Origin: Betaproteobacteria bacterium
Lineage (GTDB): Bacteria > Pseudomonadota > Gammaproteobacteria > Burkholderiales > UBA6910
Reading direction: 5' to 3'
NCBI GenBank assembly: GCA_016183615.1
Contig: JACPEG010000055.1
Coordinates: forward strand, 1 to 64,000
Length of the DNA: 64,000 nucleotides
Shown piece after piece: positions 30,162-39,928 of the stretch (positions are counted from its first letter, which is position 1; each line of letters begins with the position of its first letter). Position numbers and translations under genes: made by a program. Under the pieces are notes generated by a model that searched no databases, was not told where the DNA came from, and saw nothing but the letters and a program-made list of their open reading frames with translations.

Positions 30162-30963
30162 CCTGGGGCACGAAGCCGGTACGGATGAAGCCACAGGAGA
30201 TGAGCTCGTCGAGCAATTCGTGGTAGTCCCTGGCGCCGCGGCTCCCGGGCGCGTGGGAGAAAACGTCGCGGTTCGCCGACGGGCTCTCCGCAATCGCCAC
30301 GTTCTCGGAAATACGGGTTTCGCACACCTCGGTGCCGAAGTGACTCATGATTTCGCGAGAGATGTCCCACGACATCCTGCGCCGGCGGTCGAAGCGGGTG
30401 ATCACGTAGCGCCGGTCCACGCGGCGCTTCAGGACGTGTTCCAGCGCCTTGAGAGTTTTCTCCACCTGCATCACGCCTTTCACCGCCAGGTAGTCCGCCG
30501 ACACCGGCACCAGCACCCGGTCGCAGGCAAACAGGCCGTTCAATGACAACACGCCGAGCATCGGGCAGCAGTCGATGAGCACCGGGCTCTGGGCGTTGAG
30601 CCGCTCCCGGGCGATGCCGAATTTCAGGCGGTTGAGGATGTTGGGCCCCTTGCCGAACTGGGTGTCCACCTTGGCGAGGTCCAGGTGGGAGGGAATCACC
30701 CGCCAGCCGCGCCCGGTGTCCTGGACGAGCTCGGTGAGCCGCCGCGAGTCGCGGTAGAAGGCGTACACGCTGATCTCCGGCGCCGGTGCGCTCGCCCCGC
30801 TGACCGCGGTGAGATGCGCCTGCGGATCGAGATCGATGACCAGCGGATTGCGGTTGCGGCGGGCGAGCAGCGCGGCCAGATTGAGGGTGGTCGTGGTCTT
30901 GCCCACGCCCCCCTTCTGGTTGAAAACCGTGATGACCACACCGGGTGTGACTGCCGCGGCCAC
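30118..30963 (-). CDS. ParA/Soj-family ATPase, orphan
   Basis: 281 residues. The deviant Walker A is FNQKGGVGKTTTTLNLAALL near residue 14, Walker A' is VIDLDPQAHLTA, and Walker B lies in VLIDCCPMLGVLSLNG. Such ATPases position chromosomes, plasmids or protein machines on the nucleoid or membrane. No parB or parS-like partner is nearby, and it is not linked to rRNA methylase or gid genes, so it is probably a cargo-positioning ParA and not the chromosomal Soj. The N-terminal start at 30963 leaves a short leader before the P-loop. Confidence 0.9.
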   Translation of the reverse strand: MAAAVTPGVVITVFNQKGGVGKTTTTLNLAALLARRNRNPLVIDLDPQAHLTAVSGASAPAPEISVYAFYRDSRRLTELVQDTGRGWRVIPSHLDLAKVDTQFGKGPNILNRLKFGIARERLNAQSPVLIDCCPMLGVLSLNGLFACDRVLVPVSADYLAVKGVMQVEKTLKALEHVLKRRVDRRYVITRFDRRRRMSWDISREIMSHFGTEVCETRISENVAIAESPSANRDVFSHAPGSRGARDYHELLDELISCGFIRTGFVPQVISSSAPPASLLAR

Positions 30964-31085
30964 GCGCCCCCCTTTTATGCCAGATGAACGGGAATAATTT
31001 GTTTGTATACTAGAATCAGCCTATTGGCAATGCATTTTCTCACGGCCGGTTAACGAAACCCATAACGTACTTGAGGAGATTGCAA

Positions 31086-31583
31086 ATGTTGCTTGAAGGC
31101 TCCTGCCACTGCGGCGCGGTGAAGTTCAGGCTTCAGTCGCGCACCCCTTATCCCTACATGCGCTGCTACTGCACCATCTGCCGCAAGACCCAGGGCGGGG
31201 GCGGCTACGCGATCAATATCATGGGCCAGGCGAAGACCCTTAAAGTCGAGGGAAAGAAGCATTTGGGCATATACCAGGCGCGGATCGAGAGCGAAAAAAA
31301 GCCCGGAAAATACGTGAAAAGCCCGGGCCGGCGCTACTTCTGCCGGGAATGCGGGAGCAGCCTGTACGTGCAGGACCCGCGCTGGGCGGAGTGGGTCTAT
31401 CCCTTTGCCTCGGCCATCGACACGCCCCTGCCCAAGGCGCCGGAGACGGTCCACATGATGCTCAACTATGCCGAGCCCTGGGCGGACGTACCGAAGGCCG
31501 GCAGGCGCGACCGCCACTTCCCCGAGTATCCGGAGGAAGGCATCGCCGACTGGCACAAGGCGCGGGGGCTGTACTCCAGGTAG
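31086..31583 (+). CDS. GFA/CENP-V-family zinc protein
   Basis: 165 residues from ATG 31086 with TGAGGAGAT upstream. The Zn site cysteines are in SCHCGAVKF, MRCYCTICRK and RYFCRECGSSLY, the GFA fold signature. The first named member, glutathione-dependent formaldehyde-activating enzyme, gave the family its name, but most members have no proven activity. It is a single gene, divergent from parA. Confidence 0.88.
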   Translation: MLLEGSCHCGAVKFRLQSRTPYPYMRCYCTICRKTQGGGGYAINIMGQAKTLKVEGKKHLGIYQARIESEKKPGKYVKSPGRRYFCRECGSSLYVQDPRWAEWVYPFASAIDTPLPKAPETVHMMLNYAEPWADVPKAGRRDRHFPEYPEEGIADWHKARGLYSR

Positions 31584-31597
31584 GTACCGTCCGGCGG

Positions 31598-31740
31598 GTC
31601 GCGAATGAATTCGCTCCTACAGGGGGGGTTGTAGGAGGGGATTTATCCCCGACTCATGTCGCGAATGAATTCGCTCCTACAGGGGGGGGTGTAGGAGGGG
31701 ATTTATTCCCGACTCATGTCGCGAATGAATTCGCTGCTAC
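31598..31740. repeat. Tandem 60-bp repeat, GTCGCGAATGAATTCGCTCC family
   Basis: Units begin at 31598, 31658 and 31718, a period of exactly 60. Each contains TCGCGAATGAATTCGCTCCT, a G-run and GTAGGAGGGGATTTAT-CCCCGAC. The last unit runs to the 3' end of the patatin gene. Not a CRISPR: the units are contiguous with no variable spacers. Confidence 0.92.
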
Positions 31741-32699
31741 CGAGGGGCGGGCGGCCCCGGGGGCGGCGGGCCAAACTTCTTCGCCACCGCGTCGCTGAGC
31801 ACCTGGAGGATCCGGGCGACCGCATCGAGGGCGGCCCGGGCTCCCGCTTCCATGGCGCGGGTCTTCTTGGTGAAATCCAGCGTCCCCACCTCGCTCACCG
31901 GCGGCCGGATCACCACGTCGGCCTCCAGGATCTCGTACACGCTCGCCGTGTTGCCCATGATGTAGATGGACTGCAGCAGGATGTCGGCCGTATCCGCGAG
32001 CTCCAAGCTGTCTTCGGGCTTGCGCGACACGTCCACCGCGATCACCACGTCGGCGCCCATGGCCCGGGCCACCTTCACCGGGACCGGGCTCACCAGCCCG
32101 CCGTCCACGTATTCGCGGCCGTTGATTTGCACCGGCTGGAAAATGCCGGGGATGCTGCTCGAGGCCCGTACCGCCATCCCGGTATTGCCGCGGTTGAAGG
32201 CCGTGAGCTCCCCGCTGCGCAGCTCGGTGGCCACCGCGGCGAACCGCCGGTCCAGCTCCTCGATGGAGCGGTTCGCCAGGTACTGGTTGACGAAATCCTG
32301 CAGCCGCTCGCCCTTGACGAAGCCCCGATCCGGAAATACCACGTCCCGCAGGTCCTGCTCGTTGAGGCCGAAGGCGATGTTCTCCAGGGCCCGGCCGCTA
32401 TAGCCGCCTGCATACAGCGCCCCCACGAAGCTGCCGGCGCTGGTGCCGACCACGACGTCGGGGAAAATGCCATGGGCCTCGAGGGTCTTGATGGCGCCCA
32501 CGTGGGCGAAGCCCCGGGAGCCGCCCCCGCCCAGAACCAGCGCCACCACGGGGCGGTCGAGCTGCAGGGCGCGGAGCGGCACCGAGTCCGGCGGCACCAC
32601 CTCCGGGTAGATGAGCGGCACGCTGGCACAGCCGCAAAGAACCAGCGCCAGCAGTCCCGCGAATGCGCGCCGCAGACCGATCAGTTTCCGGCTTCCCAT
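31737..32699 (-). CDS. Patatin-like phospholipase lipoprotein (RssA-like)
   Basis: 320 residues from ATG 32699. The signal peptide ends in a lipobox LVLCGCAS, so the protein is probably a lipoprotein. The patatin dyad region is complete: oxyanion loop [14 protein letters not shown], nucleophile elbow [12 protein letters not shown], and the catalytic aspartate in [12 protein letters not shown]. It should hydrolyse lipid acyl esters at the envelope. It follows glpK on the same strand and starts within its 3' end by about 19 bases. Confidence 0.9.
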   Translation of the reverse strand: MGSRKLIGLRRAFAGLLALVLCGCASVPLIYPEVVPPDSVPLRALQLDRPVVALVLGGGGSRGFAHVGAIKTLEAHGIFPDVVVGTSAGSFVGALYAGGYSGRALENIAFGLNEQDLRDVVFPDRGFVKGERLQDFVNQYLANRSIEELDRRFAAVATELRSGELTAFNRGNTGMAVRASSSIPGIFQPVQINGREYVDGGLVSPVPVKVARAMGADVVIAVDVSRKPEDSLELADTADILLQSIYIMGNTASVYEILEADVVIRPPVSEVGTLDFTKKTRAMEAGARAALDAVARILQVLSDAVAKKFGPPPPGPPAPR

Positions 32700-34174
32700 T
32701 GCTTCGCGCGCTGCACAGCGCGCTCCCACCCCTTGCGAAGGGACGCCGCGCGCACCGGCTCCATTTTCGGAGCAAAACGCACCTCCGCTTCCCAGTGCCC
32801 GGCGATTTCCTCCCGGCTCTTCCAGTATCCGACCGCGAGCCCGGCGAGATAGGCGGCGCCGAGGGCGGTAGTCTCATGAACCCGCGGCCGCACCACCGGC
32901 ACCCCGAGCACGTCCGCCTGGAACTGCATGAGCAGGCCGTTCTGGGCCGCGCCCCCGTCCACCCGCAGCTCCGCGAGCCGGATCCCCGAATCCGCGTGCA
33001 TGGCCTCCAGCACTTCCGCGCTCTGGTAGGCGATCGCCTCCAGGGCCGCCCGCGCGATGTGCCCGCCGCTGCTGCCGCGAGTCAGTCCCATGATCGTGCC
33101 CCGGGCGTAGGGGTCCCAGTGGGGCGCCCCGAGGCCCGCGAACGCCGGCACCAGGTAGACCCCGCCGTTGTCCGCGACGCTTGCCGCCAGCGCCTCCACC
33201 TCGGCCGAGGAGCGAATGATGCCGAGCCCGTCCCGCAGCCACTGCACCGCCGCCCCGGCGATGAACACGCTTCCCTCCAGCGCGTACTCGGTCCGGCCGC
33301 CGACGCTCCAGGCGACGGTGGTGAGGAGCCGGTTGCTGGAGTGGACCGGGCGCTCGCCGGTGTGCATGAGCATGAAGCAGCCGGTGCCGTAGGTGTTCTT
33401 CGCCATCCCCGCGGAAAAGCAGCACTGGCCGAACAGCGCCGCCTGCTGGTCCCCGGCAATGCCGGCGATGGGAACCGCGACCGGGAAAATGTCGCGGGCG
33501 GTCTCGCCGGCGATGGCGCTGGAGGACACGACCTCCGGCAACATCGCCCGCGGAATGCCGAGCAGCCCCAGCAGCTCGTCGTCCCAGTCCCCGGTGTGGA
33601 TATTGAAAAGCAGCGTGCGCGAGGCGTTGCTCGGGTCGGTGGCGTGCAGCGCGCCGCCGGTGAGCTTCCACATCAGCCAGCTGTCCACGGTCCCGAAGGC
33701 GAGATTCCCCGCCTCGGCCCGGGCCCGGACCCCAGGCAGGTTCTCGAGCAGCCAGGCGAGCTTGGTGCCGGAAAAATAGGGATCGACGAGCAGTCCGGTC
33801 TTGGCGCTGAAGCGGTCCCCGAGCCCCCGCCCCTTGAGCCGCGCGCAGGCGTCGGCGGTGCGGCGGTCCTGCCACACGATGGCGTTGGCGACGGGCTCTC
33901 CGCTCTTCCGGTCCCATACCACCGTGGTCTCCCGCTGGTTGGTGATGCCGATCGCGGTCAGGTCGCGAGCCGTCAGGTTGGCCCGCGCCAGGGCCTCCCG
34001 GGCGACGCCGATCTGGGACGACCAGATGTCCCGCGGATCGTGCTCCATCCAGCCGGGCTGCGGAAAGATCTGGCGGAATTCCTTCTGGGCCACCGCCACG
34101 ATCCGGGCGTCGTGATCGAACAGGATGGCCCGGGAGCTGGTGGTGCCCTGGTCCAGGGCGAGGACGACGCTCAT
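32681..34174 (-). CDS. glpK: Glycerol kinase
   Basis: 497 residues from ATG 34174, the usual length; an upstream in-frame start would add 20 arginine-rich residues. Motifs: [48 protein letters not shown] segment ([12 protein letters not shown]), and [23 protein letters not shown] [19 protein letters not shown]. It makes sn-glycerol 3-phosphate. Its ATG overlaps the stop of the glycerophosphodiesterase gene (34171-34174), a coherent glycerol salvage operon. Confidence 0.96.
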   Translation of the reverse strand: MSVVLALDQGTTSSRAILFDHDARIVAVAQKEFRQIFPQPGWMEHDPRDIWSSQIGVAREALARANLTARDLTAIGITNQRETTVVWDRKSGEPVANAIVWQDRRTADACARLKGRGLGDRFSAKTGLLVDPYFSGTKLAWLLENLPGVRARAEAGNLAFGTVDSWLMWKLTGGALHATDPSNASRTLLFNIHTGDWDDELLGLLGIPRAMLPEVVSSSAIAGETARDIFPVAVPIAGIAGDQQAALFGQCCFSAGMAKNTYGTGCFMLMHTGERPVHSSNRLLTTVAWSVGGRTEYALEGSVFIAGAAVQWLRDGLGIIRSSAEVEALAASVADNGGVYLVPAFAGLGAPHWDPYARGTIMGLTRGSSGGHIARAALEAIAYQSAEVLEAMHADSGIRLAELRVDGGAAQNGLLMQFQADVLGVPVVRPRVHETTALGAAYLAGLAVGYWKSREEIAGHWEAEVRFAPKMEPVRAASLRKGWERAVQRAKQWEAGN

Positions 34175-34827
34175 GATTTCAGCAGGTACTGGGGAAAGTC
34201 GGTGATGACGCCGGCGAGGCCGAGTTTCCGGCACGCCTCATGCTCGGCCGGGGTGAGCACGCCGTACACGAAATGCCGGTAGCCGGCTTCCTGGATTTCC
34301 CGGACCATCGCGCCATCCACGATTTTGTAGTCGGTGACGATGCTGCGGATATTGGCATAGGGCCGGCCTCGGGAGAACACCGGCGCCAGGGCCTGGGGGC
34401 GCTCGCCCACGAGCAGACCGCAGTCGGAGGGAATCTCCCGGGCCACGGCCACCACCAGGTCGTGGTCGAAGGAGGTCACCAGCAGCCGGCGGCTGCGAAG
34501 ATACGGGGCCAGCACCCGCAGCACGGCCTGGGGATCCGCAGGCGCCTTCACCTCCACGTTCCACAAAATTCCCGGCCAGCTTGCGAGGACCTCATCGAGG
34601 CTGGGGACTTCATAACCCGATGCCACCGCCAGCTCATTCCGGGTGAGACGCGCCACCGCGGCGCCGTTCTTCGCGGCCGCGTCGTGGAACAGGACCGGCA
34701 TCCCGTCTGCGCTGAAGCGCAGGTCGGTTTCGATGCCATCCACGCCCAGCTTCACAGCCGCTTCGAAGGCATCCAGGGTGTTCTCCGGCAGCTCGGCGTG
34801 ATGGCCGCGATGGGCCAGGATCAACAT
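34171..34827 (-). CDS. Glycerophosphodiester phosphodiesterase
   Basis: 218 residues from ATG 34827 ([20 protein letters not shown]). The GDPD signature is complete: HRG-x8-[22 protein letters not shown], and later VEVKAP and GVITDFP. No signal peptide, so it is a cytoplasmic UgpQ-type enzyme that releases glycerol 3-phosphate from deacylated lipid headgroups. It is translationally coupled to glpK downstream. Confidence 0.94.
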   Translation of the reverse strand: MLILAHRGHHAELPENTLDAFEAAVKLGVDGIETDLRFSADGMPVLFHDAAAKNGAAVARLTRNELAVASGYEVPSLDEVLASWPGILWNVEVKAPADPQAVLRVLAPYLRSRRLLVTSFDHDLVVAVAREIPSDCGLLVGERPQALAPVFSRGRPYANIRSIVTDYKIVDGAMVREIQEAGYRHFVYGVLTPAEHEACRKLGLAGVITDFPQYLLKS

Positions 34828-35097
34828 TTCACGCAGCCCCTGGAAGGCGGGCGGCAAACCACTGGATTCGGGCCCATTTTCTTGTGTCTGCGCGGGAAAC
34901 TCGGCTCACCATTGTAGTGCACCGCAAGATGATCCGTGCCAAACGAGTGCGGCGAGTCCTCGCCACGGCTGCGTCAACTCGTTGATTTTTGTGAGACAAC
35001 ATTCTGGCACCGTTCTTGCGGCGAAGCGAACGAGGATGGGGAACTTGATGCGCAGCAAAGCGGCCTTAGCTACGCTGCCGAAAAAAAGGTCAGACCC

Positions 35098-35346
35098 ATG
35101 TTGAACGGTAGCCTGCACCCCGACGACATGATCCTGATCACCCTGATCGGGATCGCCTACAGCGCGGCGCTGGTGGTTCTCGGTGCGCTGCTCGACAAGT
35201 GGCGTTCCCCCGGCGAGCCCCTGTGGTTCGCGCGCTTCGTGCTCAGGGCGCCGGGGGCGGCATCCCGGCTCGCCGGGTCCGCAAGCGAGCGCGTCATGCA
35301 CCTTGCCGCGGTTCTCGCCAGGCTGCTGCACCTCCGCCGGACCTGA
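35098..35346 (+). CDS. Small inner-membrane protein
   Basis: 82 residues from ATG 35098. One hydrophobic helix (MILITLIGIAYSAALVVLGA, residues about 11-33) is followed by an amphipathic basic C-terminal part rich in Ala, Arg and Leu. No family recognised. It stands alone between the glp block and the malonyl-CoA decarboxylase gene. Whether it is expressed is unknown; the hydrophobic pattern and codon use are the only support. Confidence 0.45.
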   Translation: MLNGSLHPDDMILITLIGIAYSAALVVLGALLDKWRSPGEPLWFARFVLRAPGAASRLAGSASERVMHLAAVLARLLHLRRT

Positions 35347-35532
35347 TTCCGTTCCCCACGCCCGAACGGGCACAGGTTGGGCTTCGCCTCGCCAAGCCCG
35401 CCGTGCGCCGTTGTCCACCGGTCGCCGGACCGGTGGATTCCCCTCGCTTGTTCCACCCGACGGCCATGCGCTTGCGCCGCGCGGGGCGCCACCGCACAAT
35501 GAGCCGGAATCGCCCCGGAGAAAAATCAACCC

Positions 35533-36846
35533 ATGTTCGGAAAGCTCGGCAAGCGCACCACGCTCCTGGTGCAGGAAGGAATCAAGGTCCGGCGGCTGCT
35601 GGGCCGCTGCCGCAAGCTCATGAGCGAGCGCGGCGAGGCGGCGGGCGCGTCGCTGGCGCGGGAAACCTTCGAGCTCTACGACGAGCTCGACCGCAATCAC
35701 CAGGAGGCGTTTTTCCGGGCGCTGCTGCGGGACTTCTCCCCCGATCCGAAGAAGGTGCTCGGCGCGGCCCAGCGCTACCTGGAGACCCAGTCCTTCGAAA
35801 GCCTCATCCGCCTGAGCGAGATCGCCGAGCCGCCCCGGCAGGAACTGCTGCGGCGCCTGAACCGGCTGCCCGGAGGAACCGGGCAGATCGTGCGCATGCG
35901 CGAGCGCCTGCTCGATGCGCTGAAAGGCAATCCGGAACTCGCCGCCGTGGACTGGGACTTTCACCATCTCCTGTCGTCCTGGTTCAACCCCGGCTTTCTG
36001 AAGGTGGTACGGGTGGACTGGCAGACGCCGGCGGCGCTGCTGGAAAAGATCATCCAGCACGAGGCGGTCCACGAGATCCAGGGCTGGAACGACCTGCACC
36101 GGCGGCTGGAGCGGGACCGCCGCTGCTTCGCCTTCTTTCATCCGACGCTGCCCGAGGAGCCGCTGATTTTCGTGGAAGTGGCGCTGGTGGAGGACCTGCC
36201 CGATGCCATCTTGCCCCTGATCGACATCCAGTCGAACTCCGGCGACCCGGCCCGGGCCGGGGTGGCGGTGTTCTACTCCATCAGCAACTGCCAGCCCGGG
36301 CTCAGGGGCGTGTCGCTGGGCAACTTCCTCATCAAGCAGGTGGTGGACGTGCTGTCCGCGGAGTTCCCCCGCCTCAAGCGCTTTTGCACGCTGTCGCCGG
36401 TTCCGGGCTTCGCCGCCTGGCTCTCCGCCCTGGAGCACGAGACGGTGGCCCGGCAGTCGCCCAACCTGCTGCGCGCGGTCCTGGCGGTGGCAAAGGAGCT
36501 CGGGCCGGACCCCGGCAAGGCCGCCGCCGATCCCGCCGCGGCCATGAAGCGGCGCGATCCGGTGAAGAACGAACTCATGGCCCTGTGCGCGAGCTACCTG
36601 GTGCGGCCGGGCGCCGGCGACGCGGTGACGCCGGACCCGGTGGCGCGGTTTCATCTGAACAACGGCGCCCGGCTCGAGCGCCTGAACTGGGGCGCCGACC
36701 TGTCGAAGAAGGGCCTGCGCCAGTCTCTCGGAATGATGGTGAATTACGTGTACGAGCGCCGTGCCATCGAGCGCAACCACGAGCGCTTCATCAGCGGCCA
36801 GGTCACTGCATCGCGCCAGGTGCGGTCCCTGGCGCTGGGGGAGTAG
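35533..36846 (+). CDS. Malonyl-CoA decarboxylase
   Basis: 437 residues. It starts with a helical domain and continues into the acetyltransferase-like catalytic domain: QHEAVHEIQGWNDLHRRLE, RRCFAFFHPTLPEEPLIFVE, VAVFYSISNCQPGLRGVSLG, FCTLSPVPGFAAWL, and the C-terminal FHLNNGARLERLNWGAD with NYVYER. The HP in FFHPTLPEEP and the S/H pair agree with eukaryotic and rhizobial MCD. It decarboxylates malonyl-CoA to acetyl-CoA. No malonyl-CoA synthetase is next to it; the AMP ligase at 43588-45117 is a distant candidate. Start ATG 35533. Confidence 0.94.
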   Translation: MFGKLGKRTTLLVQEGIKVRRLLGRCRKLMSERGEAAGASLARETFELYDELDRNHQEAFFRALLRDFSPDPKKVLGAAQRYLETQSFESLIRLSEIAEPPRQELLRRLNRLPGGTGQIVRMRERLLDALKGNPELAAVDWDFHHLLSSWFNPGFLKVVRVDWQTPAALLEKIIQHEAVHEIQGWNDLHRRLERDRRCFAFFHPTLPEEPLIFVEVALVEDLPDAILPLIDIQSNSGDPARAGVAVFYSISNCQPGLRGVSLGNFLIKQVVDVLSAEFPRLKRFCTLSPVPGFAAWLSALEHETVARQSPNLLRAVLAVAKELGPDPGKAAADPAAAMKRRDPVKNELMALCASYLVRPGAGDAVTPDPVARFHLNNGARLERLNWGADLSKKGLRQSLGMMVNYVYERRAIERNHERFISGQVTASRQVRSLALGE

Positions 36847-36914
36847 CGGGAAGGCGCCGGCTACCGAGATCGCCGGGCGGGCTGCGCCCGCCGGTCAACT
36901 GTGGCCCAATCTGA

Positions 36915-36973
36915 GTAGGGTGCGTCCCACGCACCGGTCAACCGCCGGATTTGGTGCGCAGGGCGCACCCTAC
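36915..36973. repeat. GTAGGGTGCG palindromic repeat
   Basis: Single 59-bp copy with the same arms as at 10146-10204: GTAGGGTGCGTCCCACGC and GTGCGCAGGGCGCACCCTAC. It lies between two convergent genes. Confidence 0.85.
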
Positions 36974-37051
36974 GCCGCCCCGGAAGATCAAGGGTGCGTC
37001 CACCGTCAACTGTGCCCGCCGGTCGTTTGCGCCCACCAGGCGACGTGGCGA

Positions 37052-37750
37052 TCAGGCGACTCGTCCGCTCCCGAGCACCCGCAGCGTCCCGCGATTTTCC
37101 CCCGCCATCCGGCCGTTCACGTACAGGACGGTGCGCGCCGGGTAATTGCCCGCCGCCAGACCCTGGGGCAGGTGGATCGTGAACGTGTTCTGGACGCCGC
37201 CGGTGCGGGCGCCCTCCTCCAGGGATTTCTCGGCCCGCAGCATCACCCGTTCGGATCCCTGGGACTCGAACACTTCCAGCACCTCCCGCACGTCGCGCAC
37301 GGTTTCCCGCGATCCCTGGAGGAGCGTGATGCTGGAGAACACCCGCGCCTCCTGCCCGCCGCTCACGGCGCCCGCGGCGTTGAAGGCCGTGTCGTACACC
37401 AATACCGTGGGCTGTTCCGGGAGCTGGCCCTGGTGATCGGCGCGGTATTGGCGCTCCACCTCCCCGGGCGGCCGGGTCTGCTTCGAGGTGGCGTTGATGA
37501 TGACGCAGGCGAGCGCCCCCAGGCCCGCGCCCACCGCGGCCCCGCGGGTGCGGTCGTCCTCATGGATCAGGGCGCCGATGGCCCCGCCGATCAGCGCGGC
37601 AAGCGCCGGGTTGCATTCCCCCGCCTGCAGGTTCTCCAGGCCCGGGATGCTGGGAAACGGCGGCGGGCTCTGCTTTTCCGCGCTGGCGCAGGCATTCAGG
37701 ATCAGTGCGCCGATGATGGCGGATGCGACGGTCTTGCGGGCGATGGGCAT
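37052..37750 (-). CDS. Lipoprotein with glycine-zipper segment
   Basis: 232 residues from ATG 37750, preceded by GGGAGGCAGATC. Signal peptide with lipobox-like ALILNACAS. A glycine-zipper hydrophobic stretch (LAALIGGAIGALI, then RGAAVGAGLGALACVI) suggests membrane interaction, and the C-terminal half is soluble, ending in YVNGRMAGENRGTLRVLG, which looks like a beta-sandwich. Function unknown. It follows the DUF4126 gene on the same strand after 23 bases. Confidence 0.75.
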   Translation of the reverse strand: MPIARKTVASAIIGALILNACASAEKQSPPPFPSIPGLENLQAGECNPALAALIGGAIGALIHEDDRTRGAAVGAGLGALACVIINATSKQTRPPGEVERQYRADHQGQLPEQPTVLVYDTAFNAAGAVSGGQEARVFSSITLLQGSRETVRDVREVLEVFESQGSERVMLRAEKSLEEGARTGGVQNTFTIHLPQGLAAGNYPARTVLYVNGRMAGENRGTLRVLGSGRVA

Positions 37751-37773
37751 GATCTGCCTCCCTTGAAAAATGC

Positions 37774-38412
37774 TCATCGGATTCCGCCTTCAGGCTGACG
37801 CGGGGGCGGCGGCGAGGTCCTCCGCGCGCCTTCCCGCAGACGGAAAAGGATGGAGCCGATTGCATGGCCGAAACGGACGATCATCCACACGGCCAGCGCG
37901 ATGAGCGCCGCCAGCGCCGCCAGAAACACAACCGGGTGATTGAGCGCCATCCACAGGCCGCCGAGCACCAGCGCCTCCTCCGAAAGCGAGGCCGCCCAGT
38001 TGCTGAAGGGCTCGGGCGACGTGTTGATGAAGGCGCGGCTTCCCGCCTTGGCGCCGTGGGCCACCGCCGCCAGCGTTCCGCCGAGGATGGCGGCCGCCCA
38101 GACCGCGGCCTCGGCGGTGTCTCCGATCGCGGCCGCCGCCAGCACTGCGCCGCCCGGAATGCGGACGAAGGTGTGGGCCGCGTCCCACAGGCTGTCGACC
38201 CAGGGAATCTTGTCGGCGCTGAACTCCACCAGCACCATGAAGCCGCTCGCCGCGATGACCATGGGATGAGCGAGGATTTCCAGCTGCGGGGGCAGGTCGA
38301 TCCCGCCGTAGCGCCCGGCGAGCCCCACCAGGAACAGGACCAGGTAGAGCCTGAGCCCGCTGGCCCAGGCCAGCGCCGCGGCAACCGCGATTTCAGGAAG
38401 ATGCTCGGTCAT
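37774..38412 (-). CDS. DUF4126-family membrane protein
   Basis: 212 residues. Hydrophobic helices alternate with conserved turns: AAALAWASGLRLYLVLFLVG, HPMVIAASGFMVLVEFSADK, IPWVDSLWDAAHTFVRIPGG, and AKAGSRAFINTSPEPFSNW. This is the DUF4126 pattern. Role unknown; probably inner membrane. It is the first gene of a two-gene minus-strand unit with the lipoprotein and is divergent from the DUF2817 gene. Confidence 0.85.
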   Translation of the reverse strand: MTEHLPEIAVAAALAWASGLRLYLVLFLVGLAGRYGGIDLPPQLEILAHPMVIAASGFMVLVEFSADKIPWVDSLWDAAHTFVRIPGGAVLAAAAIGDTAEAAVWAAAILGGTLAAVAHGAKAGSRAFINTSPEPFSNWAASLSEEALVLGGLWMALNHPVVFLAALAALIALAVWMIVRFGHAIGSILFRLREGARRTSPPPPRQPEGGIR

Positions 38413-38578
38413 GGCTGTCCCCTATTAACGCACAGGCGCCGCGTCCCGGATACAGGCAGATTCTACGTCGTTGTTTGACCGCGTTTCCCCGCGCTTATCC
38501 CCCGGCCCCTTCTGGTATAGGATGGCGGCCATGCGGCGGTCCGGACAATACTCCGGCCTGCGCCGACGCGGAGAACAG

Positions 38579-39640
38579 ATGTCCGGCGCTGGCGGTTACT
38601 TTTCCCCAGACTACGCGACCGCGCGGGAGCGGTTCCTGGCTGCCGCGCAGTCCGCCGGCGCGCGGCTGCACACGCTGGCGCTCGACGCGCGCGGGCCCGA
38701 CGGGTCGCCGCTTTCCATCGATATCGCCTGGCTCGGTGCCCCCGCGCCGTCCCGCGTGTTCCTGCATTCCTCGGGGATGCACGGCGTGGAAGGCTTTGCC
38801 GGCTCGGCAATCCAGCTCGCGCTGCTCGAACGCGGACTCCCGGTCCCTGCGGAGTGCGCGGTGCTGCTGGTCCACGTCCTCAACCCCTACGGCATGGCCT
38901 GGCTGCGGCGGGTCAACGAGAACAACGTGGACCTCAACCGCAATTTTCCCGAGGCCGAAGGCGACCCGCCCGCCGCGTCAGCGCGGTATCGCCGCCTCGA
39001 CGCCTTTCTCAATCCGCCGACGCCGCCCGGCGCGGACCTGTTCTTCCTTCGGGCCGTCTGGCTCGCGCTGCGCTTCGGCTTCCGGCCCCTGCAGCAGGCC
39101 ATCGTCGAGGGACAGTACGAATTCCCGAGGGGCCTGTTCTTCGGCGGCCGCGAACTGCAGCCCGGTCCTTCCCAATACCTCGCGTTCCTGGGAACGCACC
39201 TGCGCTCGGTGAAGCGCGGATTCGCGATCGACGTCCACACCGGCCTGGGAAAATGGGGCCAGGAGTTGCTGTTCCTGAGGGCGGGCGCCCGGGACGCGAC
39301 GGCCCTCGGCGCGAAGCTGGGCAAAACCCTCACGCCGGACCCGGAGGCGGACGTGGGCTACAACATCCGCGGCGGCTACGCCAATGCGCTGCGGGCGATC
39401 GGCGGCAATCCCGCGCTGAACCTCATCACCCAGGAGTTCGGCACCTACTCCGCGATCAGAGTGCTGCACGCGCTGCGCGAGGAGAACCGCTGGCACCACT
39501 GGGGAGCGGGCGGCATCGCTCACTCCTCCAAAGCGCGCCTCAAAGAAATGTTCTGCCCGGAGTCCCGCGAGTGGCGCGAGTCCGTGGTCGAGCGCGGCGT
39601 TTCGCTGGCAGTCGCGGCGATGCGGTACGTTTTCGGGTGA
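38579..39640 (+). CDS. DUF2817 protein, M14-like zinc peptidase fold
   Basis: 353 residues from ATG 38579 with GGAGAACAG upstream. Carboxypeptidase-like zinc-site elements are visible: HSSGMHGVEGFAGSAIQ, NENNVDLNRNFPE (the DLNRNF motif) and AIDVHTGLG with the third histidine. No signal peptide, so cytoplasmic. Substrates of DUF2817 proteins are not known. It is a single gene. Confidence 0.88.
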   Translation: MSGAGGYFSPDYATARERFLAAAQSAGARLHTLALDARGPDGSPLSIDIAWLGAPAPSRVFLHSSGMHGVEGFAGSAIQLALLERGLPVPAECAVLLVHVLNPYGMAWLRRVNENNVDLNRNFPEAEGDPPAASARYRRLDAFLNPPTPPGADLFFLRAVWLALRFGFRPLQQAIVEGQYEFPRGLFFGGRELQPGPSQYLAFLGTHLRSVKRGFAIDVHTGLGKWGQELLFLRAGARDATALGAKLGKTLTPDPEADVGYNIRGGYANALRAIGGNPALNLITQEFGTYSAIRVLHALREENRWHHWGAGGIAHSSKARLKEMFCPESREWRESVVERGVSLAVAAMRYVFG

Positions 39641-39928
39641 GCGCTCCCGCACGCGGTCGGATCGGCTGCTTGCGATTCCGAGTCGGGCGGGCTGCGCCCG
39701 CCGTCAGCGATGTTTGCGATGCCGGGGCACCGGCTCCTTCCGCCTGCCCGAGAGGGTTCGCCGCCGGGGAGGCCATGAGCGAAAGCTGTTCACGGTGTCA
39801 TTCGGCCTTGGTCCCCACAATGCGTTGATTCGAGGTAGGATATCTGTGCGCGTAAATAGTTACGCATTCATTTAGGCCGTTCAGTTCAAGTTGGCTCTGG
39901 AAATGACTGAGAGGAAAGGTGACGCACC

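Noticed and set aside
31598..31740. Possible CRISPR array
   Set aside because: The units are contiguous and nearly identical along their whole 60 bp, with no unique spacers and no cas genes.
39776..39829. Short frame MSESCSRCHSALVP
   Set aside because: Seventeen codons with a CxxC-like pattern but no domain and no supporting context.
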